A DNA stretch of 6,421 nucleotides from Clostridiales bacterium (GTDB taxonomy: Bacteria; Bacillota; Clostridia; Oscillospirales; Ruminococcaceae). Every line of letters begins with the position of its first letter. Position 1 is the first letter of the stretch. A model generated the notes under the pieces. That model was not told the DNA's origin and searched no databases. It worked only from the letters and a program-made list of their open reading frames with translations. The position numbers and the translations under genes are program-made. Where the stretch lies: NCBI GenBank assembly GCA_012523875.1, contig JAAYSW010000199.1, forward strand, positions 1 to 6,421, given 5' to 3'. Below, in pieces: positions 5,818-6,421 of this stretch.

Positions 5818-6421
5818 ATGAGAAAGATTAGAAAAGCCCTAATTGCAATAGGGATTATAAGTGCAATGACATTTTCTTTTGCTGGCTGTGAAAAGGAATC
5901 CAGTGATTCAAAGCTTAATCCATATTCAAGTAAATCTTCAGGAGAAGCTAGTAATGATAATGCTGAGGATATTATTAGCAAAGCAATGCAAGACGGTGAT
6001 GTTATTTTTAATTTCGATGGTTTCACGCTACTAGACGGTGATACACCTCCAGCTAAAAAGGATGATTCTTCTTCAGGTGCAACTAATTCAAGTAAGGCCG
6101 ATGGTGGAGAATCAAGCAAGGCTAATGATGGGGCATCAAGTGATAGCGAGTCAGCTGATAATTCTGGCTCAAATAATTCATCTAATTCTAGCCAAACCAA
6201 AAGACCTGAATATAAAGATATCCAAACCCTTTGGTTTGATAGTGGGTTGCAATCAGATTTGATTTTTGATGGGGAAACATTATTATTTACATTTAAAATT
6301 AAAGATGATGCTGAGGAAGGAACATATCCAATTAACTTTACAAGAACTGATATTGCTAATTATGGCTCAAAAACTGTTAGTTCTCAAATTTTAGATGTTA
6401 AAGCAATTAATGGCTCAGTAA
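5818..6421 (+). CDS. Lipoprotein with Ser/Asn/Asp-rich linker and partial cohesin-like domain (3'-truncated by window)
   Basis: This reading frame starts at an ATG with a good AAGGAG site and stays open for 201 codons to the window end, so the C-terminus is missing. A basic N-terminus (MRKIRK), a hydrophobic stretch (7-22) and F-A-G-C with Cys24 form a lipoprotein signal, so the mature protein should be lipid-anchored on the outer face of the membrane. Residues 25-78 are polar with a short hydrophobic patch (61-72). Residues 79-128 form a low-complexity linker rich in Ser, Asn, Asp and Gly. Residues 131-201 resemble the second half of a cohesin fold: a LWFDSG strand, DGETLLFTFKIKDDA, EEGTYPI and a closing INGSV. 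Cohesins bind dockerin modules in cellulosomes. The usual first half of the domain is not recognisable upstream. The cohesin call rests on pattern recognition and is tentative; the lipoprotein call is firmer. Confidence 0.8.
   Translation, partial: MRKIRKALIAIGIISAMTFSFAGCEKESSDSKLNPYSSKSSGEASNDNAEDIISKAMQDGDVIFNFDGFTLLDGDTPPAKKDDSSSGATNSSKADGGESSKANDGASSDSESADNSGSNNSSNSSQTKRPEYKDIQTLWFDSGLQSDLIFDGETLLFTFKIKDDAEEGTYPINFTRTDIANYGSKTVSSQILDVKAINGSV
6088..6159 (+). repeat. 24-bp (8-residue) imperfect tandem repeat in lipoprotein linker
   Basis: Three successive 24-base units (6088-6111, 6112-6135, 6136-6159) each begin TCAAG and encode SSKADGGE, SSKANDGA and the more diverged SSDSESAD. The register keeps the reading frame, so the linker probably grew by duplication and could vary in length between strains. 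Confidence 0.7.

Noticed and set aside
5637..6200. Long open frame on the minus strand opposite the lipoprotein gene
   Set aside because: It is the antisense of the biased Ser/Asn/Asp linker and gives a Leu/Ser/Pro-rich product without a family match; the plus-strand frame has a consensus promoter, ribosome site and lipoprotein signal.

Overview
This is an AT-rich window with strong Shine-Dalgarno sites, near-consensus sigma-A-type promoters, a leucine T-box leader and intrinsic terminators. That combination points to a low-GC Firmicute (Bacillota). A lipoprotein that appears to carry part of a cohesin fold, and the general look of the membrane proteins, suggest class Clostridia, perhaps a gut or fibre-degrading lineage. 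The assignment is inference; no rRNA or other marker gene is present.

Layout, left to right. (1) 1-2154, plus strand: the C-terminal two thirds of HsdR, the motor and restriction subunit of a type I restriction-modification system. Its start, and presumably hsdM/hsdS, lie outside the window. (2) 2161-2194: a strong hairpin terminator that serves hsdR and, from the other side, leuA. (3) 2220-3902, minus strand: leuA, 2-isopropylmalate synthase, the first committed enzyme of leucine synthesis. (4) 3949-4243, minus strand: a complete T-box leader for leuA with a CUC (Leu) specifier and a terminator, driven by a perfect consensus promoter. (5) 4372-5049, plus strand: a TVP38/TMEM64 (DedA-like, SNARE-associated/VTT) membrane protein with a divergent promoter whose -35 box lies 3 bp from that of leuA. 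(6) 5060-5602, minus strand: a six-helix membrane protein of unknown function. (7) 5603-5817: a divergent regulatory region with two good promoters and an 11-bp tandem repeat between them. (8) 5818-6421, plus strand: the start of a lipoprotein with a Ser/Asn/Asp-rich linker and a segment resembling the second half of a cohesin domain; it runs off the window.

How the genes fit together. The genes appear to be separate transcription units rather than one operon. leuA is a single-gene unit switched on when tRNA-Leu is uncharged. The hsdR end abuts this housekeeping locus through a shared terminator, so the restriction system probably sits as an accessory block beside core genes. The two membrane proteins converge tail to tail, with 10 bp between their stop codons. 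The unknown membrane protein and the lipoprotein are divergently transcribed from a 215-bp region, which could allow shared control. I see no transposase, integrase, tRNA gene, CRISPR array or phage gene. No complete new multi-gene system can be demonstrated; the least ordinary item is the apparent half-cohesin lipoprotein.
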